The notes beneath the pieces were generated by a model. It saw only the letters and a program-made list of their open reading frames with translations, was not told where the DNA came from and did not search any database. DNA of 64,000 nt from Streptococcus sp. F0442 (GTDB taxonomy: Bacteria; Bacillota; Bacilli; Lactobacillales; Streptococcaceae): contig NZ_KB373316.1 of the NCBI RefSeq assembly GCF_000314795.2, positions 62,001 to 126,000 on the forward strand, read 5' to 3'. Positions 43,251 through 50,983 of the stretch are shown here, piece by piece (within the stretch, counting starts at the first letter, position 1; each line of letters opens with the position of its first letter). The translations under genes and the position numbers were made by a program.

Positions 43251-43256
43251 TAGAAT
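43251..43256 (+). promoter_or_regulatory. extended -10 promoter
   Basis: TAGAAT preceded by TGG, 61 bases before the hydroxyacid dehydrogenase gene. Confidence 0.55.
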
Positions 43257-43316
43257 AGAGTCAACAAAGAGCTATCCTCACCAACAGTGTGATCGATACT
43301 AGAAAAGAGGATTCTG

Positions 43317-44240
43317 ATGACAAGAAAAATTGGTATTATTGGTTTGGGGCATGTGGGTGCGACCTTGGCCCACAGCATGATTTTGAAACACACCTGTGAT
43401 CACTTGGTCTTGATTGATACCAATGAGAAAAAGGTCAAGGCAGATGCCTTGGATTTCTGTGATACAGTTGCCAATACGGGGTATCCGGTTCATATCACGG
43501 TCAATGACTATTCGGCCTTAGTAGATGCGGATGTCGTGGTGTCGACTCTTGGAAATATCGAGTTGCAGGCCAATAACACGGATGACCGTTTTGCGGAGCT
43601 TCCTTTTACTAGCAAGCAAGTGGTGCAAGTAGCGCGTGATTTGAAGGCTTCTGGCTTTAGTGGGGTCTTATTGGTAGTGACCAATCCGGTCGATGCGGTT
43701 ACTCAACTCTATCAACAATATACCGGCCTTCCAAAAGAGCAGGTGATTGGGACAGGAACCTTGCTGGATACAGCTCGGATGAAGCGCGCAGTCGCCGATC
43801 GTTTGCAGGTATCTCCTGCTAGTGTATCTGGCTATAACCTCGGTGAGCATGGAAATTCTCAATTTGTTGCTTGGAGTCAGGTCCGTGTCAAAGGACACGC
43901 TATCACCGATCTCTTCTCTCAAGAAGAGCTGGACGCCATCAACTACGAGTCCTTGCGTGGTGGTCATACTGTCTTTTTTGGCAAATTCTATACCAATTTT
44001 GGGATTGCTGCAGCAGCCCAACGCTTAGCAGAAGCTGTGATCAATGATAGCCACGAGGAAATGCCAGTCTCTAACTATCGTCCAGAATATGGAACCTATC
44101 TTGGCTATCCAGCGATTGTAGGTGGAAAAGGAATTATTGAACGATTGGACTTGCATTTGACAGAAGAAGAAAAAGAAAAATTACTCCATTCAGCCGAAAC
44201 CATCAAGGAAAACACAAAAAAAGGGCTGGAGCATGCATAA
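43317..44240 (+). CDS. L-2-hydroxyisocaproate/L-lactate-type dehydrogenase
   Basis: A 307-residue NAD-dependent member of the lactate/malate dehydrogenase family. NAD motif IGLGHVGATLAHS at the start, TNPVDAVTQL near residue 120, GTGTLLDTARMKRAVA near 143, and the catalytic histidine in LGEHGNSQFVAWS near 175. It is not the main streptococcal LDH (the helix GTGTLLDTAR and GNSQFVAWS pattern are those of L-HicDH-like enzymes), so it probably reduces branched 2-oxo acids. Ribosome site AGAGGA. An orphan repeat hairpin follows at once. Confidence 0.87.
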   Translation: MTRKIGIIGLGHVGATLAHSMILKHTCDHLVLIDTNEKKVKADALDFCDTVANTGYPVHITVNDYSALVDADVVVSTLGNIELQANNTDDRFAELPFTSKQVVQVARDLKASGFSGVLLVVTNPVDAVTQLYQQYTGLPKEQVIGTGTLLDTARMKRAVADRLQVSPASVSGYNLGEHGNSQFVAWSQVRVKGHAITDLFSQEELDAINYESLRGGHTVFFGKFYTNFGIAAAAQRLAEAVINDSHEEMPVSNYRPEYGTYLGYPAIVGGKGIIERLDLHLTEEEKEKLLHSAETIKENTKKGLEHA

Positions 44241-44285
44241 AAGAGAGGAGGCTGGGACAAAAGTCCTAGCCTCTCAATTGTCTTA
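44241..44285 (-). repeat. orphan right-end hairpin of repeat type 2 (copy F, inverted)
   Basis: The sequence GAGGCTGGGACAAAAGTCCTAGCCTC with flanking CTCAATTGTCTTA is the reverse complement of the right end of repeats A-D. Only the last hairpin is present. It sits where the terminator of the dehydrogenase gene should be. Confidence 0.8.
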
Positions 44286-44336
44286 GCCCTTGCTTAGTGA
44301 ATTTAATAAAGCTTAGTAAATTCCAAGTTGTAATTC

Positions 44337-44390
44337 TTGACATTACATCTATGGTATGTATAATATTACTTGTAACAAATAATCTTACAA
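44337..44390 (+). promoter_or_regulatory. promoter and operator of the FMN reductase gene
   Basis: TTGACA (44337-44342), 16 bases, TATAAT (44359-44364), then the inverted repeat TTGTAA-N9-TTACAA at 44370-44390. The 21-base operator core is shared at 19 positions with the one at 45980-46000 before the VOC gene, as is TTGACA-N-TACATC. One regulator, probably responding to quinones or electrophiles, is inferred for both. Confidence 0.75.
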
Positions 44391-44407
44391 CAAAAGAGGT
44401 AATAACT

Positions 44408-44947
44408 ATGAAAAACATTTTATTTATCGTCGGATCCCTTCGTCAAGGATCTTTCAACCATCAAATGGCGCAGAAAGCAGAAAGCCTTCTTGAAGGAAAA
44501 GCAACAGTGACTTACTTGCACTACAAGGACATCCCTTTGTTTAACCAAGATTTAGAAACGCCAACCTTGCCAGCGGTACAAGCAGCGCGTGATGCGGTCC
44601 TTGCGGCAGATGCGATTTGGATCTTCTCACCAGTTTATAACTTTGCCATTCCAGGTGTAGTGAAAAACCTGATCGACTGGCTTAGCCGTGCCCTTGATCT
44701 GTCAGAAACTCGTGGCCCATCTGCCCTCCAAGACAAGATCGTAACCGTCTCTTCAGTCGCTAATGCAGGACACGAGCCAATGTTTGCGGCTTACCAAGCC
44801 CTCTTACCATTCGTTCGGACTCAAGTAGTGGGTGACTTCACAGGAACAACCGTGAACCCAGAAGCCTGGGCAACAGGTGAATTGATCTTGACAGATGAAG
44901 CAGTGGAAGGATTGAAAAAACAAGCACAAGCTCTGTTAGAAGCATAA
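44408..44947 (+). CDS. NADPH-dependent FMN reductase (flavodoxin fold)
   Basis: A 179-residue flavoprotein of the NAD(P)H:quinone/FMN reductase group: FMN phosphate loop [15 protein letters not shown] at the start, [20 protein letters not shown] near 80, and [12 protein letters not shown] near 120. The long frame from 44297 covers its promoter; ATG 44408 follows AAAGAGGTAATAACT and is clearly the start. Sharing an operator with a VOC dioxygenase gene suggests quinone detoxification by two-electron reduction. Confidence 0.9.
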   Translation: MKNILFIVGSLRQGSFNHQMAQKAESLLEGKATVTYLHYKDIPLFNQDLETPTLPAVQAARDAVLAADAIWIFSPVYNFAIPGVVKNLIDWLSRALDLSETRGPSALQDKIVTVSSVANAGHEPMFAAYQALLPFVRTQVVGDFTGTTVNPEAWATGELILTDEAVEGLKKQAQALLEA

Positions 44948-45002
44948 GAAAAAGTCCATTTTGGACAATTTTCTTCAGTTTTTTTAAAAAATAGAGAAAG
45001 TA

Positions 45003-45047
45003 AAAAACTCTTACGAATAGCGCTATATCAGCATTCCTAAGAGTTTT
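45003..45047. terminator. long stem-loop after the FMN reductase gene
   Basis: AAAACTCTTA/TAAGAGTTTT stem with a 25-base loop. A second hairpin, CTGAGAC/GTCTCAG at 45119-45136 followed by TTTTTT, probably also ends transcription from both sides toward the VIT gene. Confidence 0.65.
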
Positions 45048-45118
45048 CATTCTATGGTGTCCAACCTACAAAATGGCAATGTTTCTATTGCTGGTAGGGG
45101 TTGTCTACGATCTGAAAA

Positions 45119-45143
45119 CTGAGACAAAAGTCTCAGCTTTTTT
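45119..45143. terminator. terminator between FMN reductase and VIT genes
   Basis: CTGAGAC/GTCTCAG with an AAAA loop, T-run on the plus strand and TTTT on the minus strand; serves convergent genes. Confidence 0.8.
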
Positions 45144-45837
45144 AGATACTAAAGAGTTGTCCAAAGAAATAGGTTACTCCCATGGTAAGGAGGCCAATGA
45201 TCAGGTTGCGAAGCATGGCTGGCTTGGTTGGTGCTTTTCCTAGTTTCGCACTGGTATAGCCAGTGAAGATCAAGGATAGTCCAACAACGAAGACTGTCAC
45301 TGGAATGCGATAGTTAGCTGGAAAGAGAATGATAGAGAGCATTGGAGGAAGGGAACCAATAGAAAAAGCAAGGAAGCTAGATGCAGCTGCATGCCAAGGA
45401 TTGGTAAATTCTTCGTATTCAATGCCGTATTTCTCTTCGACCAAGGCTTTGAGGGGGTGTTTCAGAAAGGCCCGCTCTGTCAGAATTTTTGCTGAAGTTT
45501 CGCATTCTCCATTTTCAAGATAAGCATGGTAGAGAGATTCTCTAGCTAACTTTGGATCGCGATCCAATAAGGCTTGTTCGCGGTTCACAGCAGCTTCTTC
45601 CGTGTCTTTTTGTGTGGAAACAGAAACATACTCACCACCCGCCATCGAAAAGGCACCGGCCAGAATTGCAGACAAGCCAGATAAGAAAATGATCCAGATG
45701 TTATGCGTGGCACTGGCCACCCCGATCACCACTCCAGCGATAGAAATGATTCCATCATTGGCCCCTAGAACCGCAGCTCTTAAGATATTCAAGCGATCGC
45801 CAAATGATTCATCTACTCCATGTTTCATTTCAGTCAT
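45142..45837 (-). CDS. VIT1/CCC1-family iron/manganese transporter
   Basis: A 231-residue membrane protein of the vacuolar-iron-transporter/nodulin-21 family, expected to move Fe or Mn across the membrane. Conserved start DRLNILRAAVLGANDGIISI, then FSMAGGEYVSVSTQKD, a cytoplasmic metal-binding helical domain (residues 80-150) and SFLAFSIGSLPPML. About five helices. ATG 45837 follows AAGGAGACATTGT. In the other half it shares nothing obvious with flanking detoxification genes. Confidence 0.9.
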   Translation of the reverse strand: MTEMKHGVDESFGDRLNILRAAVLGANDGIISIAGVVIGVASATHNIWIIFLSGLSAILAGAFSMAGGEYVSVSTQKDTEEAAVNREQALLDRDPKLARESLYHAYLENGECETSAKILTERAFLKHPLKALVEEKYGIEYEEFTNPWHAAASSFLAFSIGSLPPMLSIILFPANYRIPVTVFVVGLSLIFTGYTSAKLGKAPTKPAMLRNLIIGLLTMGVTYFFGQLFSI

Positions 45838-45952
45838 ACAATGTCTCCTTTATCTTATTTAGAATGATTATAAATAAAAAACAGAAAGAAAGCAAGTACT
45901 TACATTCAAATGATAAAAGTTCGACAATTTAATAAAACAAATGATATAACGG

Positions 45953-46000
45953 TTGACAGTACATCGTAAAAAGATACAATGTAACAAACAATTTTACAAC
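45953..46000 (+). promoter_or_regulatory. promoter and operator of the VOC dioxygenase gene
   Basis: TTGACA (45953-45958), 16 bases, TACAAT (45975-45980), overlapped by TGTAACAAACAATTTTACAA, the near copy of the operator at 44370-44390. Same geometry relative to the start site. Confidence 0.75.
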
Positions 46001-46011
46001 TAGGAGGAGAT

Positions 46012-46863
46012 ATGGCATACACATATAATAGTAAGATTTACCTCGCAGAAGCAGTGCTAAATGTTAAGGATTTGACACGACAAACCGCTTTTTATACACA
46101 AGTCCTTGGCCTCATGATTCTGTCGCAATCCGATCAAGATGTACTTTTGGGAGCTGGGGGAAAGCCCTTAGTGCACTTATTTCAAACACCACGAGATGAG
46201 AATGTTAAGGAGTCTTATGGCCTTTACCATATGGCGATTTTATTGCCGTCTCGCGAGGATCTAGCAGATGTGTTTAAACATATTGCGGAGTTGAACTATC
46301 CCTTTGTTGGCGCAGCAGATCATGGCTATAGCGAAGCTCTTTATTTGGAAGATCCAGAAGGAAATGGTATCGAACTCTATAGAGATAAACCTGTTGCCGA
46401 CTGGGATATTCGGGATGATGGCCGCATCATTGGGGTGACAGAGGAACTCTCAGCACAAGAAATTTATGACATGGGCCGCAAGGTTGATCCTTTTGTCATT
46501 GCGCCAGATACCCGCATGGGGCATATCCACTTATCGGTCAAGGATAGCGAGCAAGCAACAACTTTCTACCAAGCAGTTTTGGGCCTAGCCAATAAGTTCA
46601 CCATTCCATCGGCCAGCTGGATTGCCTCAGGAGATTACCACCATCACCTAGCTGTCAATGAGTGGGGTGGAAAAAACTTGGACAAGAGAAAAGCAGAATT
46701 TCCTGGACTTGCCTATTACGTCGTTGAAGTGGCAAACAAAGATGACTTAGTTGTTATTGCAGAAAGAGCGAAAACACAAAGGGCTCCGATCAACTGGGTG
46801 ACATCTAGTGAATTTTCTTTTGAAGATCCTGATGGTATTGTAACGAGGGTAAGAAAAGGATAA
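46012..46863 (+). CDS. VOC-family ring-cleavage dioxygenase (CatE-like)
   Basis: A 283-residue protein with two vicinal-oxygen-chelate domains: AEAVLNVKDLTRQTAFYTQVLGL at the N-terminus and HIHLSVKDSEQATTFYQAVLGL in the second half, with metal ligands likely His in MGHIHLSV, His in DYHHHLAVN and Glu in the last strands. It resembles catechol-2,3-dioxygenase CatE/YfiE of Bacillus, which opens catechol rings. Ribosome site TAGGAGGAG. The shared operator with the FMN reductase supports a quinone/catechol stress role. Confidence 0.87.
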   Translation: MAYTYNSKIYLAEAVLNVKDLTRQTAFYTQVLGLMILSQSDQDVLLGAGGKPLVHLFQTPRDENVKESYGLYHMAILLPSREDLADVFKHIAELNYPFVGAADHGYSEALYLEDPEGNGIELYRDKPVADWDIRDDGRIIGVTEELSAQEIYDMGRKVDPFVIAPDTRMGHIHLSVKDSEQATTFYQAVLGLANKFTIPSASWIASGDYHHHLAVNEWGGKNLDKRKAEFPGLAYYVVEVANKDDLVVIAERAKTQRAPINWVTSSEFSFEDPDGIVTRVRKG

Positions 46864-46869
46864 CAAAAA

Positions 46870-47047
46870 GGGAGTGGGAAAGAACTCCAACTAATTTAGA
46901 AGAGTTCGTTTTCCCACCCCCGCAAAGTTGATTAGGTCTTCTTTGGAGCTTAATCAAGCGAACAAAGATGCCAATCAACCACTGCGTCATACAGTTATTT
47001 CTATCAAAGATCGAAGGTTGGACAGTTTTTTGCCCAACCCCTTTTTA
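46870..47047 (+). repeat. divergent relative of repeat type 2 (copy E)
   Basis: Same three-hairpin plan as copies A-D but with most stem bases changed: left GTGGGAA/TTCCCAC, central GTTGATT/AATCAAC, right GGTTGG/CCAACC plus T-run. Single-stranded boxes CCGCA-AGTTGA and CAACCACTGCGTC are conserved. It separates the convergent VOC and MFS genes and probably terminates at least the plus-strand one. Confidence 0.75.
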
Positions 47048-47057
47048 ATGAGATAAA

Positions 47058-48452
47058 TTAGTTCGTTTCATTATCTTTTCCCACCACCCAAAATAAGAGA
47101 AGGAGTTGGAAAATACCTAAGGCAAATAAGGCCATGAAACCGTTGCGACTTCCTTTAGCTGTGGCTTGGGTGAAATCCAACTTTTGATTGGCTTGGCTCA
47201 TGGCAACGATCAAGGAAGCCAGAGTTGTTCCAACAGCACCTGCAAATTGTTGCAAGGTATTAAAGATTGCGTTCGCATCGGGTTGCTCTTCCAGAGAGAG
47301 TTGTTTCTGTCCGTTTGTCATGATATTGCCAAAGGCAAGTCCCATACCGGTCATGAAGATCATGTAAAAGATGAGAATCAAGCCATTTGTCAGCTTCAGG
47401 CCCAAGAGGGTAAAGTGAAAATGGGCCAGAAGGATGAAAGCAGCTCCAAGGAGGATCGGTTTGCGGGCCCCCAGTTTATCTAGAATCAGACCGGAGAAGG
47501 GAGCAAAACCAGCTCCAATGATGGCTCCTGGAAGCAGCATCAAGGCTGCAAGCGTCGTGCTTGAGTGGTTGACCAATTGGACATAATTAGGAAGAAGAAA
47601 ACTCATGGCAAGAGAACCTAATTGAAAGGTGAAGAAGGCTAGAATATGGCCAGTGAGACGATGATTTTTCAAAATAGAAAGATTGATAATGGGAGTCTCT
47701 AACTGATTGGACCGCCAGACCAAAAGGACCAGTCCCAAGGTTCCGATCACCAGCCAACCAAGCACAGAAAAACTGAAGAACGCATGATCCGCTAGGCCAT
47801 GAATACCTAGAATCAACCCTATGAAAAGGGCAATGATGGCAAGAAGGCTCCCGATATCAAAGGTTTCCCTCTTGACTTTACTGATTTGCTCAATGGAGCG
47901 AAGTCCTGCAACTAGTGAGGCCAAAAGGATCGGGAATTGAACTAAAAAGATGGACCGCCAGCCGAAGCTAGCGGTTAAGAGTCCCCCGACAGTAGGCCCA
48001 ATAGCGGGTGCAATGGCTGTAATCAAGGTCCCCACTCCCATCATGAGACCGATCTTACGTTTTGGGACTTGTTCTAAAATGATATTAAACATCAGAGGGA
48101 GGGCAAAACCAACCCCCATTCCTTGGACCAATCGCCCCAGGACCACAAAGCCAAAATTTGGAGCTAAGAAGTCGATAAGAACACCTAAAACAGATAGGAG
48201 ATTTCCAACTAAAAAGATGGACTTCATTTTAAAGGAACGCTTGAGATAAGCAGATAAGGGGACCACACAGGCAACCACTAGAAGATAGATGGTGGTAACC
48301 CACTGGACTGTTGCGGTGTTGATCTCAAATTCCTTCATCAATATTGGAAAGGTGATGTTCATGGCAGTTTCTCCAGCCACCCCGCAAAAGGACAGGATCC
48401 CTGTCGCAAAGATCGCGAACAAGACCTTGGCTGAAATTTTTTCTTGTGACAT
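47058..48452 (-). CDS. MFS multidrug efflux transporter (DHA2/EmrB-like)
   Basis: A 464-residue drug:proton antiporter with 12-14 helices. Family features: AMNITFPILMKEFEINTATVQWVTTIYLL at helix 1-2, motif around GRLVQGMGVGFALPLMFNI, and motif C GVGTLITAIAPAIGPTVGGLL in helix 5. A near-consensus promoter on its strand carries a perfect palindrome just downstream of the -10. No regulator gene is next to it. Ribosome site AGGAGG-like before ATG 48452. Confidence 0.92.
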   Translation of the reverse strand: MSQEKISAKVLFAIFATGILSFCGVAGETAMNITFPILMKEFEINTATVQWVTTIYLLVVACVVPLSAYLKRSFKMKSIFLVGNLLSVLGVLIDFLAPNFGFVVLGRLVQGMGVGFALPLMFNIILEQVPKRKIGLMMGVGTLITAIAPAIGPTVGGLLTASFGWRSIFLVQFPILLASLVAGLRSIEQISKVKRETFDIGSLLAIIALFIGLILGIHGLADHAFFSFSVLGWLVIGTLGLVLLVWRSNQLETPIINLSILKNHRLTGHILAFFTFQLGSLAMSFLLPNYVQLVNHSSTTLAALMLLPGAIIGAGFAPFSGLILDKLGARKPILLGAAFILLAHFHFTLLGLKLTNGLILIFYMIFMTGMGLAFGNIMTNGQKQLSLEEQPDANAIFNTLQQFAGAVGTTLASLIVAMSQANQKLDFTQATAKGSRNGFMALFALGIFQLLLLFWVVGKDNETN

Positions 48453-48584
48453 AGACGTCTGATTCCTCCTAAATCTTCCTATAATGTTGTAAAAATGGTC
48501 TGAAAATCCATTGTAGCGATCTCATTTCCTGTCAAATCCAATTGCTATGAGCATAGCAGGACCGACGTTAACCTGATTCATCGT

Positions 48585-48630
48585 TTTGTTAGCTAACAAA
48601 TAGTATAGAGGAAATGAAGAACCCTGTCAA
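48585..48630 (-). promoter_or_regulatory. promoter and palindromic operator of the MFS gene
   Basis: On the minus strand TTGACA (48625-48630) and TATACT (48602-48607) are 17 bases apart. The perfect 16-base palindrome TTTGTTAGCTAACAAA (48585-48600) lies just after the -10, where a TetR- or MarR-type repressor would act. It leaves a leader of about 130 bases before the ATG in which I see nothing else. Confidence 0.8.
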
Positions 48631-48716
48631 AGAGTTTTTGAAAAATTGTGAAAATTTTAAAAGTATTCTCAAAAGATGCTGCTTCTAAAAATGAAAGGGA
48701 TTGCTCACCACTATGA

Positions 48717-48722
48717 TATAAT
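48717..48722 (+). promoter_or_regulatory. extended -10 promoter of the EIIC gene
   Basis: TATAAT preceded by TGA (ACTATGATATAAT), 43 bases before ATG 48765. Confidence 0.6.
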
Positions 48723-48764
48723 AAGAAGAAAGCAAGCAACGTGAACACACCAATAGGGGGCGCC

Positions 48765-50057
48765 ATGGCCAAGTATTTAGTCCAGAAGTTTTTTTGGTTA
48801 CGAGAAAATAGTTTAATTCAAATATCCCAGAAAACACTCGTTTCCTTATTTCCTTTTTTCTTATTTTCAGGAATCGTTCGGGTGATCGCCTTATCGGTCT
48901 TCTCTGGTCCAGGCTATATTCATCAACTCTTTTCGATGGATAGTTGGTTGCCATGGGATCAAGTGGTCAGTCAAGTTCTTATTAATTTTTCCAACTTTCT
49001 AGGAGGTCTAGCGGGGCCTTTAGCGACTTACTTTGCTGGGAAATATACAGCTGGGCACTATGGTAGAAGTACGGGGACAGCTGGTGTCACTGCTCTTTTG
49101 GTCAGCTTGATTGTAGGGTCTCAGGAATTATTGGTGAGCCCACTCAATGATGGACAACTGACGCGAATCAACTTACCTGCGACGACCAATATCCTCTTAG
49201 CCATTGTTTTAGGCTATCTAATCGGACAGATCTTTCGACTATCCAAGGCTAGTGACGACCAGATTGTGGACAAAGACTTTATCTATCAGCCCAAGACTGT
49301 GCGTCCCATTTTCTTGTCCTTGGTTCTAGGGGTTAGCCTGAATATTCTCCTCCTTCTTGGCAATCAGTACCGTATTTTTCAAATGATCGGTCAATTCTTT
49401 AGTTCTCTGACTATAAGCAGTCATCATCTCCTGTCCACCTTTGTCATGGGACTCTTCAGTGGCTTATCAGCTTGGGTCGGCAACAGTCAGGCTTTTGCCC
49501 TAAACTCAATTGCGGATGACAGTTTTGCTTTAGAAAATCTGAATTATGCTGTGACCCATCATACAACGACGGGGATTCCTCATCTCTATACTTTGACCAA
49601 TTTGTATCGGAGTTTTGGCATGGTAGCTGGAATTGGCGCTGTCCTAGCACTTTTGGTAGTGATCTTACTGGTCTCCCACAGTCGAAAGGACAAGAAAGTT
49701 AGTCTCCTCAGTATTTTTCCAGGCCTCTTTAATAACGGTGCCCCCTTCATGGTAGGGATTCCGGTCCTGCTCAATCTTCTATATGTGATTCCCTTCTTAT
49801 TGATCCCCTTGGTCAATATGGCCATCGCTGCTGTGGCTTTGTGCTTTAAACTTATGCCAGCAGCCGTCTATCCAGTGCCGGATGGGACTCCTAGCCTTCT
49901 CTATGCTTTCATTGGAACGGGAGGAAGTCTGAGAGCCTTAGCTGTGAGTATACTTTGTTTTGTAATAGATGTGCTCCTTTATCTACCATTTGTCCGTATG
50001 GGAAATCGTATTCGAAAAGATTTAAAAGTGAAAGGAGAAAGCGATGAAAGTCTCTAA
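48765..50057 (+). CDS. PTS EIIC-like permease
   Basis: A 430-residue membrane protein of the lactose/cellobiose PTS EIIC superfamily with about ten helices; the NNGAPFMVGIPVLLN segment near residue 325 is the family's substrate-site signature. No EIIA or EIIB gene is near, so it either borrows them or works otherwise. The frame could begin at GTG 48741, but ATG 48765 follows TAGGGGGCGCC. Its end overlaps the secreted hydrolase gene by 14 bases, an unusual partner for an EIIC. Confidence 0.88.
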   Translation: MAKYLVQKFFWLRENSLIQISQKTLVSLFPFFLFSGIVRVIALSVFSGPGYIHQLFSMDSWLPWDQVVSQVLINFSNFLGGLAGPLATYFAGKYTAGHYGRSTGTAGVTALLVSLIVGSQELLVSPLNDGQLTRINLPATTNILLAIVLGYLIGQIFRLSKASDDQIVDKDFIYQPKTVRPIFLSLVLGVSLNILLLLGNQYRIFQMIGQFFSSLTISSHHLLSTFVMGLFSGLSAWVGNSQAFALNSIADDSFALENLNYAVTHHTTTGIPHLYTLTNLYRSFGMVAGIGAVLALLVVILLVSHSRKDKKVSLLSIFPGLFNNGAPFMVGIPVLLNLLYVIPFLLIPLVNMAIAAVALCFKLMPAAVYPVPDGTPSLLYAFIGTGGSLRALAVSILCFVIDVLLYLPFVRMGNRIRKDLKVKGESDESL

Positions 50058-50901
50058 AAAAACAGCCATCGTCCTCACTTTGGTCTGTCTTTTCTTGATC
50101 GGTTTAGCCATTCCTTCTTATAGCTGGACTCGAACCAATGTTTCAAAAATCGAGAAATTTTATAATTCCAAACTGTCGCCCATCATCATGATTCCAGGAA
50201 GCTCAGCAACAGAGAACCGCTTTGATGGCTTAGTGACCAAGCTCAACCAAGGCCGCCAAGGCACCAAGCACAGTCTTCTCAAGGTCAAGGTATGGAATGA
50301 TGGGAATATCACCTATAGCGGTAGTATTGATGCCAAGGACAATGAACCAGTGATTGTGGTTGGTTTTGAAAACAACAAAGATGGCTATAGCAATATTAAA
50401 AAGCAGGCTAAACTATTCAATCAAGCCTTTGAAGCCCTTCAAGAAAAATACAATTTTAATAATTTCAAGGGCTTGGGTCATTCTAACGGGGGCTTGATTT
50501 ATACAGCCTTTATCGAAAATTATCTAGAAGATTATGATGTGGATCTCAAGACCCTCATGACCATCGGAACTCCCTATAATTTCACGGAAACCAATATTCA
50601 AAACAAATCTGAGATGTTGGCCGATTTTATTAAGGGAAAAGAAGCCATCCCTAATACGCTTTATATGTATTCAGTAGCAGGAACCATCACCTATGATTCC
50701 GATGAGTTGGTCCCGGACGCCAGTGTTTCTGCTGGGAAATATATCTACCAAAACCAAGCTGCTAGTTATACGGAGATCACAGTGACGGGGGAAGATGCCC
50801 AGCACTCGGACCTTCCAACCAATGATGAGGTGGTTGCCTTGGTGAAAGAGCATATTGAAAGTCAAATGGATCGTAGAACCAAACCAAATAAAGAAAACTA
50901 A
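50044..50901 (+). CDS. DUF915 secreted/anchored alpha/beta-hydrolase
   Basis: A 285-residue hydrolase with one N-terminal signal/anchor helix (TAIVLTLVCLFLIGLAIPSY, residues 8-27). The fold begins SPIIMIPGSSATENRFDGLV; the nucleophile elbow is GLGHSNGGLIYTAFIENYL, and an acid/His pair likely in GEDAQHSDLPTN. Matches DUF915 proteins common in lactic acid bacteria. Works outside the membrane on an unknown ester. Its start overlaps the EIIC end, after AAAGGAGAAAGCG, so the two are coupled. Confidence 0.88.
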   Translation: MKVSKKTAIVLTLVCLFLIGLAIPSYSWTRTNVSKIEKFYNSKLSPIIMIPGSSATENRFDGLVTKLNQGRQGTKHSLLKVKVWNDGNITYSGSIDAKDNEPVIVVGFENNKDGYSNIKKQAKLFNQAFEALQEKYNFNNFKGLGHSNGGLIYTAFIENYLEDYDVDLKTLMTIGTPYNFTETNIQNKSEMLADFIKGKEAIPNTLYMYSVAGTITYDSDELVPDASVSAGKYIYQNQAASYTEITVTGEDAQHSDLPTNDEVVALVKEHIESQMDRRTKPNKEN

Positions 50902-50902
50902 G

Positions 50903-50936
50903 TGTGAAGAAGGGATTCCTTCCTCACTCTTTTTTT
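50903..50936 (+). terminator. terminator after the hydrolase gene
   Basis: GTGAAGAAGG/CCTTCCTCAC imperfect stem with a GATT loop and run of seven T. Confidence 0.75.
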
Positions 50937-50938
50937 AG

Positions 50939-50944
50939 TATAAT
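50939..50944 (+). promoter_or_regulatory. promoter -10 of the DUF4767 lipoprotein gene
   Basis: TATAAT immediately after the preceding T-run, 40 bases before ATG 50984. Confidence 0.55.
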
Positions 50945-50983
50945 AAAGTTCAGTATGAAAACACGGGAGACTAAAGGAGTCAG

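Noticed and set aside
44956-45047. Possible small RNA in the multiple hairpins after the FMN reductase gene
   Set aside because: No promoter seen; the hairpins fit terminators for convergent genes.
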